Notes under the pieces: generated by a model
What the model was told of the DNA's origin: nothing
Databases searched by the model: none
The model's input: the letters and a program-made list of their open reading frames with translations, nothing else
Assembly: GCF_910592395.1 (NCBI RefSeq)
Contig: NC_088315.1
Span: forward strand, 2,234,501 to 2,298,500
Origin: Lineus longissimus
Lineage: Eukaryota; Nemertea; Pilidiophora; Heteronemertea; Lineidae
DNA: 64,000 nucleotides
Direction: 5' to 3'
Made by a program: the position numbers and the translations under genes
Part shown: positions 44,387-58,600 of the stretch, piece after piece
Layout: the number at the start of each line of letters is the position of its first letter
How positions within the stretch are numbered: the first letter of the stretch is position 1

Positions 44387-47300
44387 ATGGACACTCGCAC
44401 TCAAGGCATCGAAGGGAAACCTAACGAAGAACATCTGCTCATACTAATGGAGAAGACCGGTTATTCAATGATTCAGGAGAATGGGCAAAGGAAGTACGGC
44501 GGCCCTCCGCCAAATTGGGAGGGGCCGGCTCCTCCAAAAGGATGCGAAATTTTCGTTGGCAAAATCCCGAGGGATATTTTCGAGGACGAACTTGTGCCGG
44601 TTTTTGAACAAGTGGGAAAAATTTATGAAATGAGATTAATGATGGACTTCTCTGGTACAAATAGGGGTTATGCTTTTGTTATGTATACGAACAGAAATGA
44701 CGCTTTGACCGCAGTTAAAGATCTCAATAATCATGAGGTTCGCAAGGACCGATATTTGGGCGTTTGCATGTCTGTGGACAACTGTCGCCTTTTTGTGGGC
44801 GGCATTCCGAAGACGGCCGCAAAAGAGGAAATTCTGAAGGAAATGCGAAAGGTTACTGATGGTGTTGTGGACGTTATTGTGTACCCAAGTGCCCCTGACA
44901 AATCAAAGAACAGAGGGTTTGCTTTCGTGGAATACGAGTCGCATAGAAGTGCCGCGATGGCCCGGCGAAAACTGATTCCCGGAAAGATTCACCTTTTCAA
45001 CAACCAGATTGCAGTTGATTGGGCAGAGCCGGAAAGAGAGGTCGAAGATGAAGTGATGGACAAGGTATCCTCTCTTGTTTTATTCTCTTGGAATGTTTCA
45101 TCAATCTGTATGTGTTTAAAGGGGGACTAGGCATCCATCAAATTTCCAACACCCCCAATTATAAGGCTTCCCAAAAATTGTCAATGAATTTCCCAGTTTC
45201 AGAATTTGGCCACTGGCACAGAGAATAGAGATGACCAGGGCTTCCCCTATGGCATGCCTATCGCCTATTCATCTTTGATTTATACCTTTGGCTTTGCCTT
45301 CTTCCATGACCATGACTTCTCTTCTCAATCATTCTTCATGACTTGATGCTTTCATTATCATCATCATCTCACTGGCACCATAATCCATAAATTATTACCG
45401 AAATTTCATTGGAAATAAGTAAATCAAAATAGCAAGCTATGTATGACAAATGTAACATTTTCAGACTCCCCCCCCCCCCCCAAAAAAAAAGCCTCCATAA
45501 AATATGAAAAAGGCAAATCAAGAACATTGTCTTTCTTTTAAAAATAATCCAGACTTACTCTATCTTTACAGTAGGCGTCGTAGTATTTAATAGTTTAAGT
45601 GTTTAGCATTGAATCGAGGATCATAAAAGTTTTAAAAGACGTGCCTTATTCTTTCAGGTTCGGATACTATACATGAGAAACCTGATGCTAACCACAACCG
45701 ATGAAACAATCCGTAAAGCTTGCAATCGAGTTCTCGCAAATGAAGATGCTGTTGAGAGAGTCAAGAAAATAAAGGATTATGCTTTTGTCCATTTCAAGGA
45801 CAGGAAGGATGCTTTGCAGGTGAAGGATGCTTTGAACAGTAAGTTTTTCTTTCGTTTTTTGCAGTTTGTTTTGAAACAATACCACTTCCTTGAGTTTCAG
45901 GTCCTTTCCTTTCCTAATCCTACACAACCCTACCTACTCCAATAATGAGACCAATTGGGCCTAATAAAGCTAAAATATTGCTAATCTCATTCCTATTCCT
46001 GAAAAAGTGTAATTATGCCATGAATGCCATGTGTCAATCAATTAAATGGCCTTTTACTTGTCTAATTTCTAAAATTGTCACTTTGGGTGTCTCGACTATT
46101 ACTAATTTAGCTAATGAATTCTGCTTGGAATCAGCCTGCCTTTGAACAATGTAATCTATTCTCTGGAGCTTGCTAACCGGCTTGCATACTACTTTCCAAT
46201 TTGTAGTGAAAACTTATATCTCATAACTGCATGAATGTGTTTTGAGTATTTCGAACCAACCTTTGTCATCCAAGTTAACATGCTTGCATCCTATTTTCTA
46301 ATCCTGATTAACCCCACCCTCTTTCTTTAATCTTACCCCTCCCGGGCTCAAAGTGAAAAAATATGCCAATATGCTATTTCAATTCCACCAAGTCGGAAGA
46401 AAAATACGTACCGTTTACGTTAAGAAATGAGAAAATGTTTAAATGAACTTTGAACCCTGCTCATTTTAACCCTCCCTTCCTCTTTCCTCCTATCAAGGAC
46501 GTTACGCCACAATTGATGGCTGTTTCGTCGAGGTAACTCTCGCCAAACCTGTTGATCGCCACGATTCTCTGCGGGAATATGACGAAGATGAATGGGAATG
46601 TAAGAAATAGTCTTTGATAGTAACCATTATTCTTAGTTTGATGTTTCATTTGTGTGTTCCTAACCATTTTCTTGTGTGTTGAAGTGAAGTGAGTCGCTTG
46701 CTTTCTTCCATTGTTTCATTCTCTTCACATACATTGTGATACTTTTGATTCTTTGTTTTTAAAAACAAAACTAAAGAGAGTCTTGGTCATTACTTTCATT
46801 GCACATAAGAAGATGGTTTTAAAATGTTTATTGACCACATTCTTTAGGGTTGGACAGTTTAGCGAGTAGAAGTTGAATCCAACTCACTTGAACCTCCAAA
46901 GCACGGAGATTGTTTTTATAGGGATAATTAGCAAAGTAAAACCTTGACATACATGTAACACTACTGCGTAGTCAATGATTTTGATAACTTTTTGATAATC
47001 TTTTCTTTTTTCTAGATACAGCGTTGGACAATTCAAATATTGAGGTGTCATTAGCCAAGCCAGTCGACAAGACGGATTGTCGCCACTCGCGAGCCATGGG
47101 GACACGCCCCAACATGCTGACTCAGGTAGCTGATATTAATGTATGCATATTGCGGCTTGCTTTTAAATCTGTCAAATGTCATTCTAGTAAAAAGGCCTTT
47201 TAAAGATCCATAGTCCACCAATGCAGAGAGTAATAACATTTTCCCTTGATTTGATAATTTTTTTTGTTTGTCTTGATTTGGTCGTTACTCGGAATTTACA

Positions 47301-50300
47301 TGTATCATGGGGTTATTCATTTTGACGTGCATGCATTTTCAGGAATACTACACCGCCCTGTACCACCAGCAACAGCAGTACAACATGTATGCGGGTGCTC
47401 CGTTCATGCCTCATCAACAGCAAGCAGCCATGACAGCTAACTCAGCTACTGCCGGATTCACACCAAGGTAGCCTAACATCTTGAGTGAACGAGTTCAGTA
47501 AATCAACAATACCTATATGACAAAAAGGATTAGAATCTACCCTTGATTTATACTGAGCCTTGATGTACCCAAGGACAGCTCTCTTGACTCAGGACAAGGT
47601 CTATGGAAGGGGGGGGGGTATTCTCGTTGTCTCCAGCCAACCTTTTTCAGTGAATGTGGGTAATGATTACTCTATATATTACAGAGGTGAAGGTGTTGGC
47701 CGTGGTGGATTTGTGCCACGCGGCGGGATGATGCAAAGAGGTCGAGGGCGTGGTGCAGCGGGCTCGAGGGCTGCGAGTGCCAGAGGTGCGTACAACTCTG
47801 GCTACATGCGAGGAGGATACAAAAAACCATCTGAGGTAATCTTTCATTTACATCATGAATGTTGTTTGCATGTGATTTTATTGTTGTTGTTTAGTTTTCT
47901 TATATGTGTTAGTTTTCTATGTTGTTTGTGCATGGTTTTTGTATTTCTGCTAACATTACTAATTGACATATATTCATATAGGTATGTTGGTATTCATAGG
48001 CGTGTTGATAAATATAGCACCTTAATTGGTTCAGTTGGTTTTGCTCAAAGCACATTTGGACCTTTTCAAAAGATTTTGGGAATCAACGATGAGACTTATC
48101 AAATGGTGGTTTACTCAATTACTGAGGAGACTAGGGTTAGGGAAAAACGATTACTGCCTGAAGAAATTATATTGAACTGGTCCAGAGATATGTCGTCTAA
48201 TATAACTTCATCCCCCCCCCACATGTTTCAAGCTTTTATTCAATCAAGGTTTACTGGAGGCAAGAATTAAGAAAGTCTAGTCTTTATTCATGCCTGTTAC
48301 CGGGCAAAGCTGGGTGATTAATTGACTTGAGTAATTCCAATAATTGCATGAAACTAAAATTGCAAATATTCAAAAATTGTCCATGCCTTGTTCTTGCTGT
48401 TACTAACACTTGTTGCTTGAGTTGTGTTTTGCTTGCATGTTGCCTATTTCTTCCTTGTAGGAACGTCTTTATGATCTTCAGCCTGGCATGGAGCTGACTC
48501 CTATTAACCCAATCACGCTCAAACCTCAGGCTAAATCTTCACCACAGGTAGTCTACAGAACTTACTAACAAGTTTTTAAAGGGTCGTGTGAATAGGACCA
48601 TAAAAATGCCTCACAAACAAGGGAATTTTGTGGCAGCAACCTGCAATTATTCTATCGCATGCAACAAAAATCTTGTTAGCAGATACCAATGCAGGTACCT
48701 GTGACAAGAATCAAACATTGCTGCACCCTACAAGTACAAATTACAATATTATCAAACCAGCGATAGCTAGCTTCTATTACCCGCGCACAACAGGTTGGTT
48801 TGTTGCTATTTCACTATCATTATTGCGGTTTGCAGCAACATAACTTTTGGTTGTGTGGCCCTTAAAGGTGTAGTCGCTCTATTTTTCTTGCGACAAACCC
48901 CCTTCCCCTTGACCATTGAACACGTGCAACCACTTCAAACTTGTGAATATTTGCTATAAAAAAAGGTGATATATACATGTATTCAAGTATGGATTAGAGA
49001 TTGAGGGGGATTTTTTCACCAAGATAACTGTCCCCCATTTCATTTCAGATCCTTGATGAGTGGTGTGCCACCAGGGGTCTAGGAGCCCCTATATTCCAGC
49101 TTCACTCGACCCTCTCTAGGGATTCCAGCAGTGGCGAGCAGGTGCAGCTCTTCCTATACAAGGTCAGTGTGCAGTATGTCTCAAGTCACAGTGTCATAAA
49201 ATTGCACCACTCTATTCAGTTCATATCATAAACTTCGCAGCAATGACAATAAAATATTCTATAGAGAGTAATGATGGGAGAATGGTCATTCTCTGGACGC
49301 TGGTTGAAACTATCCGTCCGGATTCGAGATGACGATGGTAGAACACGTGCTGCAGATTGGATTCAGCTTTGCTACATCACATGTTTCAGATGCCCAATGT
49401 CGGTGACATTGAATGTCAGCATATGCTTCAAGTCTGACTAATCAGTGCTGCAAACTTTGCCCTCTGGGATCTACCCTGCTTCTCCTCCTATTTCATTTCT
49501 TTAATAGTGCAATCAATTAAAATTACAGGTGTCAATCCCAGCGCTGATGAACCAGTACCCTCACCAGCCGTTCACACCAGGCAAACTGTCCAGATGTCCC
49601 GACGAGGCTAAGGTAATAGCCGCAGAGCATACCCTTGCCCAGCTCGGTGTACCTGTGGATAGTAAGTATTTTACCATTACTTAGTACCTTTACTTTTTTT
49701 TAACTGTCAATATTGGGTCAGTTCCTCATCCAGGTTGCTGCTCCACCTATGTCACATGGACAAATCATCGAGTTTCTTAGCCCTGTCTCTTCAAACGTTG
49801 GAGTGTATTGCTTTTATTCTCCTTATCTGCAAAATTTGTATAAGAGGCTAATTTTGATGCAGGTTGTGTGTATTACAATTAGAATAAGAGCCATCTTGAA
49901 CAAGGTAAGGTCTAGCAATCCTGGTCCCAACCTTGCTTTATAGCCCCTTGAACACCTGTCCTGGAGCCTCCTCTCATGGACTGGTCTTTGTGGAGTTGGA
50001 GTATTGAGATGGCCCACCGCTAGCTCTATTATGCTAAGATTGAATAACTCTGTAAGGGAATGGACAACCGAAAATGAAACTTGTGAACCTTTTCTTGTAA
50101 ATACCACCAAATGCTTATGAGTGTCTCCATCTCTTATCCTTCCTGCAGTGATGTCTCAAGCGATGTCCTCCTTGTCCGTGTCTGAGGTGACAGGTGCCCC
50201 CGCTCATCCCGCAGGACGGCCCGTCTACCCCGACACACACACCCATGAGTATGCCACGCTCACCACCTATGCCACGACCATTCCCACGGTAGCATCTACA

Positions 50301-52602
50301 GCTGGCACCTATGGAAAAGTACCAATACCCCAAAGTAAGATATCTTTGCTTTATTAGTGACCATTTGAGGACCAGGATGATGACTATTAACTGGATGGCC
50401 CTGACATCATGGCAGTTTTATCCACAAAAAGAACAGAAATGGATATAAATATAGAAATAAATCATCTATGGGATTGTACGCCTTGGTTGGGGGGGGGGTT
50501 AATAGACTAGATTTGTTACAGTCTCATTTTGGTCCTACTGCACTCGCACCTTTTAGCTGCACCACTACACCTTTGTTGCAATTTGAACTTTTGGTTGCTT
50601 GCTCATATCTTCTCTTCAACATCTCAAGGGAGGCTCATGAAAATGGGGGTTGGGTAGAGGGTTGTGCAGATAACTAAAAAAGAGCTCATTTTGGAAGTGT
50701 TCATAATTCGGCTTTGTAATTTTCAAGTTGGGGCAGACCAGGCCTAATGATAATATCTATCCCATTCATTATATTGCCTGAACTTGTAATCAGCTATGAT
50801 ACTAGACATATCATTTGCCTTTCAAAATCAACATGGAAACAAATATCAAATGTTATGAAGTGTATTTGATAATCAGATAACATGAGCAGATATGCTTTTG
50901 GTTGAACTTAATCTTTATAGAAGACATCAGCCAGGATATGAATCAGACAGTAAATGCAAACTTCCATGTGGCAATCCTAAGTTTGTTTCAGAACATGGGA
51001 CACCAAGTCTTCTGAAAAGAGACTTGCTGATTAATGTTGACAATAAAACATCCTTTTGTAAAATGTATAGGCATCCACTTGATGATAATACCACAGTAAC
51101 AACTTAGACACCTGTATAACAATTGCTATATTGACATTATTTACCACTGCAGGTAAATAAACACAGGTGTCAACTACACAATGAGCCTCTAATCAGCATA
51201 CAATGCAACAGCACACCTGACTGCCTTTATGGCTCTGACCCAATTAGTAGTGAAGTATCAGATTTTGTGTCTAATTATACATTCCTAATGAATACATTTT
51301 TGTCTAGAAATTCGAGTTTTACAGGGAAAAAAATTTAGTTTGAGAATATTATTCTGGTGTCCTTTTGTGGGGGAAAAATTGACCGGTCATGACATGAACC
51401 AAGATTAAGATGCTGGTTTCTTGAATTCTTTTGAAGTTTGCAATTATGAAATATAATCAAATTTCTTAAATTTCTAATTCTGTGTCACCCATATCCCAGA
51501 ATTTTGGTGCTACTGACACATTTTATAACAGATTTGATCAACCAGCTCTGGAGTGATTAGTCTCTCTCTGGTCACCAGACTGTTCATGTTATCAAACTTG
51601 ACCACAGAGATTATCAGCTTGACAATACATATAAAAACATTGTATGCTTATTCAGTCATATTGTGTGTTTGAATCTGTGATATATGGTATGTGCTTGCCC
51701 GCCTATAGCATTAGACCTTATCACCTGTAATCAGCCTATGTCAATCTTTGTTCTAGTATAATTTGACTTGTGCAGTGCATATTGGGGTTACTAGGCATTT
51801 TAACCCTTTTCGTGCAAATAAACACATCTTTGTTGCTTCCATAGGCTTTTCTGAAATAACTTTTCTTGCGGTGTGATCTATCACACTTTATATTACTCTG
51901 GACAAAGAGAAGCTGTATCACTATCACTATCAGCGAATGATTTGTTTTTAAACACACAGTTTCTTGCCTTCCGTTCAAATACATATTCTTCAAAATATTT
52001 GGCACAGTTTGAGATAAAGTTGATGAAGTAGGCCCAATATATATGACAGTTTGTTATCTGCACTTTCTTATTTCCATCGTGTTTTCGTTCATGATTTCTA
52101 CCTCTGATACCTCTACAATTCTGGAACTAATGTTGATTTTCAAGTGAGAACAAGAATATCTAAACCAAGCTTTGATGATGAGGTCAGCCGTCTTTTTAGT
52201 TTTTGGGGAAGACTGACATAAAAGCAGTGTGACTTGGAATTGGAAAAACTTTAATCAATTTCTGTGATGTTTGGAAACATTTCATGTAAGGCACTTGAAA
52301 GTCATCATTGAGCTCTTGAGGAAAATCAACTGATAACAGCTAACAATCTTCTTCTGTTCTCTAACTTACAATTTGAACTGTTCAGTTCAAGTGTGCTGGA
52401 GCACCTCTCTCTCTATCCATCTTATATATAACTAACAAGACGTTTCTTTCATTTTGTTTATAGCCGTTCCTTTTTATCTGTAGTGCCAGGAGAGGGGTTC
52501 CATCCGCAAAACTTTGCCGACCACCCACCGATGTTTTATGCAAGTCCGGTGCCATCTATGCACCCACACCAACATCAACATGAAACGTGGATCTCGGGAT
52601 AA
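44387..52602 (+). CDS. RBM47/RBM46/A1CF-family RNA-binding protein, 10 exons plus one cassette, 627 or 661 aa
   Basis: Constitutive exons: 44387-45064, 45658-45838, 47016-47125, 47343-47467, 47685-47835, 48461-48547, 49049-49162, 49529-49661, 50149-50334, 52484-52602; cassette 46498-46599. These proteins are the RNA-binding cofactors of APOBEC1 editing (A1CF, RBM47) or germ-cell regulators (RBM46, DND1) in vertebrates. The translation begins with the family signature ([16 protein letters not shown]), then RRM1 (54-133; [18 protein letters not shown]), RRM2 (134-218; [20 protein letters not shown]) and RRM3 (227-310; LYMRNLM, DYAFVHF). A Gln-rich and then RG-rich stretch follows (365-415), then a DND1-type dsRBD-like domain (about 424-526; [31 protein letters not shown]). 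All three RRMs look intact. The final exon uses the acceptor before TGCCAGGAG and ends [10 protein letters not shown]. The four vertebrate paralogues are roughly equidistant by eye, so no single symbol is given. Confidence 0.92.
46498..46599 (+). CDS. Cassette exon duplicating the last strand of RRM3 in the RBM gene
   Basis: This 102-bp exon (acceptor TATCAAG, donor GTAAGA) encodes [18 protein letters not shown], which corresponds closely to [17 protein letters not shown] in the next exon (47016-47125). Both match the same RRM3 end segment of RBM46/47/A1CF. It is phase 1 at both ends, so it can be skipped or included in frame. It cannot replace the next exon, since joining it straight to 47343 would break the frame. 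If its donor is not used, translation stops four codons into the intron (ECKK stop), giving a short three-RRM form. Confidence 0.7.
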
Positions 52603-55600
52603 ATATGGCAGCGTCTTCCGACTCCACGTACTATAAAACCTGGGGCCTCCCCATTTCCGTTGACTGGGAAATTTGTTGTACAGTTGTGTCCTCAAATTGG
52701 CACTTTTTGCCTGCCGAAAGTAACCAGAAGAAAAACTTTTTTTGCAGCTTAAATATCCCAGTTTACAGATACTATGGTCATTTCTGTGCTCATGCATAAT
52801 TTATTGTTCCTCAGTTTGTGTTTTTTGTGATGTGTTCCAACAAATGTGGTTTAAGTGGAATTTTTCCTCTGAATATGCAAATCCATTAAAATGTATCGTG
52901 TATCTAATACATTCCATATATGCAGCGGTGGCATCAATCCTACTGGCCCAGGATATGGAGGGAAGTTCCCTTTATCTGAGTCTGCAGAATGATCGCCTTG
53001 TAGGCCAGAGTTCCCTGATTCAATCCTTGGCAAGGCCTTGGTGTTTTCCTATGCTAACCCAATCAGTTTCCAAATGCAGACAGAAAATGGTGCTCTGTCA
53101 TCAGAGAGGATTTCTCTTGTATTGGCATGCTGTCAGGGGCCCAACTAGCTCAACTTCATTATGCATATTGTGTGGAATGAGATCTCATGAGATCGATCAA
53201 CAAATGTATGTATAGTTACTTATAACAATTATAATGGCTTCCGCTTAAACTGCAGAAGTTTTTTGTTGTTTTTGATGAATAAACTGCCAAAATTTGTGCC
53301 ATTTGTTCAAATGTAAGCTATTCTGAAATGTTTTGATACTTTCAAAGTTTAACATCGATCTCTTGACAGCCCTGAAAAATCAAAAAACATTGCCACGATT
53401 TTATTAGACCAAAAGGTGCCTCAAGAGTTAATATATTAGGGTAAGTCATGGCAATAAGTTTTGATACTATTTATTGGTTATGCAATAATATGTGAAACAG
53501 ATCAGGTGCTTTCAAGTAGTACAATAACATTTGTATACTCTTCACACACAGGTGATAAAACTTCACAGGAACAAATACCTCGACCAAGATAGATGCATGG
53601 GTATTTCTCAGCATTTACGAATATTTTTATTCAACTTTAACATAAGTGCTATAAACTGAAAACTGGTGCTCGCCAACGTAGCTAGTGCATGCTGTAAGAA
53701 TGATTCCAGTTTTAATTAGCAAAGACAATCAAAATTGAAGTTGTTGCAAGTCTTATAAGTTTGTGTCTTTTGTTTACAATTGATTACTCTTCCAGTCCTC
53801 TTTCTAATAATTTAGATTTTTTTGTTTAAATTAGAAAATAAAACTGGCCAAAGGTCTAATTAGTTTAATCTGTGTTGGATTCAATGCTAGATTTATGCGT
53901 CTTCTCTATTTTGGCTGAAGCTTTCCCAAAACTATAGCTGTATGCCTGGAGAGGTCCACTTAGAACTAAAAGAAGACTCTAGAAAACCATCTTGATCCCT
54001 GGTCCAGTCCTGATCTAGAGTTCCCCAAGTTGGATATTTAACCAACCCTGTCAGTGAGGATGGAACTTAAATTTTTCAAATAGATATAACCACAATTATA
54101 GCTAGTTTTGTGTAGTCTTAGACATTGGTTCTGTGCTCATTTTAGTGCATGTAGTAATTCATGTTTTTAATTCCATTCAAACATTCCATTTATGTAAATT
54201 TTGGTGTTGGGTTGAGTATTATATTTTATCACCAATTTTTTAAATTTTGTTTGTTGTGAGATGTGCAGAGACAGCTCTTCCAAATTAATTTTCTATTTTG
54301 TTGCCCAGTATCTGAAGGTAAGGCTTATTGATGCAGCAAACAACTGGTTTGTTTTAAAGGGATTTGGTCAGGGCACCATTTTCAAAACTTTAACTAGTGC
54401 TGCCATCTGTGTGTTGGAACTAGAAACACCACCTGTTGATCCTGAGTGGTCTTCAACAACTGCTTAGGGTTTGTTACTGATTATATTGAAGCAAAAACAA
54501 AAACTCGCATCTAAAAATGCTCAGTGATTCCAATTATTTGGGGTTTCTGATGTTTTGGGGCATTCTAATCCATTGCTAGGCAATGTTGCAAGCAAAATGT
54601 GAAAAACTTCTTTCTGAATGATCCGTCTGGCCATCCACAATATTGATATTGCTTTGTAATCATTCCATTTTTCATTGGATGCTATCATTGTTTTAGATCA
54701 CATATTATTCAAAAGTCTCTTCGGTAGAAAAGAGGACTTGGGTTGGTGTGGTTCTGATAGGTGGATACCTTGCCAGAAAGACCAAGAGAAAATATGTAGG
54801 GGAAAAATGCTCAGTCAAGCTGAATCATATTTTCATGGGTAATAACCTCTATAGGCATGGACAGTTTTGCAAAAATGAAGTCAACCCTGATATATCTTGA
54901 TCTCTGAGGCTTTCAATTAATCTATTTTGGTTGAACATTGGTTGAGAAGGGTGAACTGCCACTGTTGGCATTGGTGCATGTGGCGTAAAGGATTCCCCAA
55001 CCTTTCTCCTAATTTTTCTACCGAAGAGTCAAAAGTTTGTTTCTTCATATAATACTGTCATGTAGGTTTGTATGTTTGCTTGGTATAGTAATGTTTTATT
55101 TGTGATATATTTTAAACAGCATAGTATACTTGTGTTTAGCCTAAGCTGCATTTAGCTTGTATTTTGTGTCATGGTACCTGCTATATAACCTGTACATGTA
55201 GTTTTGGTGATATTGAAGCCTTGTTGCCGAGACACTTGGGTTCTTGGAAGTCGTATGGGTCAACATGTGGGGGTATAATCCTTAATTTCTAACACCAGTT
55301 TCTATTTGCATCTCAAGAGAAATTTAGATTGATATTTTGGCTTGTTTGTCGTGTATGAGCAAGTTCTTGCAAGAATGAGTAGTGTATCTGTTTCTATTTG
55401 TCTACCAAGTGTTAAAATCATATCTAACAAGTCGGATGACCGGTATGTGTCCTAACTTCAAAACTGGGAGCCTAGATAACAGACCTGGGCAAGGTTTGAA
55501 CCTACTGATTGAATGTTATCTGTTAAACTTCAAGGGTGTCGCAATCACAAGATTTATTTGACTTGATAGGGATATTTTGTGGTTTAATTATGGAAAGTAC

Positions 55601-58600
55601 ATTGTTGATTGTTGAACAAGAATATACCTGCTGGCTGATAAGAAACAATGCTATTATTAAAGGTCGAAAACATGGGTCGTGTGACTGGTCATAAGTTCGA
55701 AATGTAGAAGTTCATAACTATGCCCACGATTCTTAACCTCAAATTGACACTTCAGAGATGTGTCAACTTTTCAAATTATGACATAGAAAAGGGAGATAAT
55801 CACGATATATCTTGGACTACCCCAGCTATAGAGGTTGTGTAGTGACATTACTTTTGACTGGCAGTCCACCAAGCTGGCGTTGACAACGAAGTGGGCCACG
55901 TCATGGCACTTCACCATGACAACAAAGGTTGCCACATGAGGCAGTGATTTCTCTCTGTGGTGACGTCATCTGCACTGGCTCTAGTAAAATCATACTAAAT
56001 AGTTATCACCATAACACTTTGGCAGGTACTTATAATGTAAATGTATAATAAAATGTAGTTCATGGTTAGTGTAAGTGGGTACCAATATGGATCCCAGGTA
56101 TCCTTTGGATCCACCTTGGTCCCAGATTGAGTTTTCTTAGTCATTTGAGTTTGTTTATGTGTTTTATTTTAATATGTATGTGTTTATTTTATGCACTGAA
56201 ACCCTACCGAAATTGTTGTCAGAATATTTTGTGTAGGGATAACTGCTCAGGATTTTGTATGTGTTTTGCATCTGCTAAAAAACAAGCAATATTTTGCTCT
56301 CAGTGTTTGTTTTTTTGTTGCATGGTTTTTGTGTTAAAGGAAATTGACCACCTGGTAAAGTGGGTGGACGTGGATTTAAACTTTAATGCCCGTCATCCTG
56401 AGTCGTAAAGATCGGCAGATTCGATTCAAAAATGAGAAGTGTGCTGGGCATAAAGCTTGTCGTGTGATTGAGGCTGTATAAAAGAACGCAGGATAAACAC
56501 CTTGATTCCTCGGAAACTGATCACTTAAATGGCAAAAGATCATGTCAGTGTAATATTTAATCAACTCACTCTTATTTGAAAAGTACATGTATTCTGGACA
56601 TCGGAAGTGAAATAGATAGAATATAACTTTTACAGGGCTGCCAATTCATCAGTAGTTAAAGTCCTAAAATTTGTCAAAATTTGTAAAGTAGTTCTGAAAC
56701 TCATCAAAAAAATGCCTTCAATAATCGCTTTGTGATGCTGAAAAAGTGAAAGTTACTTGCAAAACTACTGAAAAGTATTTATATTTTTGCCAAAAACCCT
56801 GAAGAAAGGGAACTTTTTGGAAGCAGTTTGCTAATAGCCCTCTTGGAGGCTTGGCAGCTCTGTATCTAGTCCAGTACTGGCTCTTTTCAATTAAGGGTGG
56901 AATTGAGTGTGGTATCGGCCAATCCATTGTCCCAATCCACTGCCTCCAACTACAAGTATTGAAAGTTACAAGGTAGGAATAATTAGGTTTCAAGAAGTAA
57001 TCATTCTGATATAAAATACAATAAGTTTCAGATATCATGAAGAAATATCAATCTTCTTGTTCTAATCAGTTGACTGAATCATATTTCTGGATGTGATATA
57101 AAAACAACTTCTGTGATAAACTTGTTTGCGGGGACTTTACACCTCTTTTGTGTGTTACTAAATTAAACTAAAATCTAAATTTCAACTTGAGAATGGTAAA
57201 ATAATACAAAGTATCATGGTAGCTTGTCGTGGGGCTGAATCAAAATCAAAACGGCCTCATCAAATCTCTATAAAATCTCAAATTGTTTAATCATTTCTGG
57301 ACAATGGATTGGTTGATATTTTTGCTTTAATCAGAAAAGATTCTAACCCCTTCACCAGAATCACTCGTCGATTTGGCAATATCTTTTTTTCGGACTGTAT
57401 CCTAACTCAAGCATTTTGACCACTAAGTCCTATGAAGGGAGGTTATGACCTGAATGCTTCAAATTTTGAAACCTTCAAGGTTTAGGCCTTGTTTTGGGGT
57501 GTTAGTATTAGGTGGGCTGGTCTCATTTAGTCATGATATCTGGGTTGGTATATCTGTCTTGAAAAAGTTTCTAATCCAGTTGTCATTATCCACGAAACAG
57601 TGCACTCAAATTTGGATATAAAAAGAATACATTTTCCTTGTCATGTTGACGCATGTTGGGCTGGTGAATGAGTTAGAACAGAAGGTATGCATGTAAAGTT
57701 CCAAATAAGTTATAAGCCTGAGTGTTGGTAAAAGATTAAGGGAGAAAAGTGATGTCTTCACCGCGAGTTTCGAGCTGTGCCAATTTTCTTGGATTTTGGC
57801 CGGAGCGAATGTACATAGATTGCATGAAAAGATTATTGAATTACATTTTACAGCAGTTGTAATTAGGAATTGTCAGTTGGCACGAAGTGTTTCGAATTAA
57901 GTAATTTGGATGATATGGAGTTGGATTTGGATTTGTACAAAACGTGAGTTATTTATTGAAAGATTGTTTGACTCGCGGTGAAGTGTGAACATAGAAATAA
58001 AACATACAAAATCTGTATAAATATCATCATTAATGTTAGAGTTGTGTATTAACTATGAAAGCAATATCATTCAATATCATTTTAATCAATAAATTCTGTT
58101 AACAGAAGAAGATATGAGTTGTTTATTTCAAGCTTATGGGCTACCTGAATCTTGGATGACCACGCTATCTTATGCAATGAGGTCCTTGGACAAGCAAGTT
58201 GCTAAATGGACCAATCTACTTCTAGACATCGGCAAGTGGAAACCTAACCACTTGTTTTTTGGTTCACCCTGTATCACAAAAAAATCGGAAGTGAAATTGT
58301 CCAATCCAGCGGTTAAGCTGTGTCAACTGTGATAAAGGTCTCAAGCATGCGTTGATTAAACAAGTATTTGATTGATTTTTAGAGCCTTTGTTCCAATAGG
58401 AGAGCTGACGCAACCATTTTGTCATGACGTGTTAGTGAGGGGCCTTTAACTGGAGTACAAAGTCTTAAGGAATAACTAGGTCACTAGACTTGGGAATGAC
58501 AGACCTTGAGGCAAGCATACCTTCTCATGTAACAAGGACATTAAACGACCCAGTCATCTGATTGGAACAAGTTTTATCAATCAGCTGATTTGTGTATTGT

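Noticed and set aside
46498-47125. Mutually exclusive exon pair in the RBM gene
   Set aside because: The two exons end in different phases (1 and 0), so the upstream exon cannot replace the downstream one without a frameshift; it can only be an added cassette.
52742-53215. 157-codon frame downstream of the RBM stop
   Set aside because: Located in the probable 3' UTR; protein-like character is weak. An acceptor-like site near 52926 might give an alternative last exon, but its pyrimidine tract is poor.
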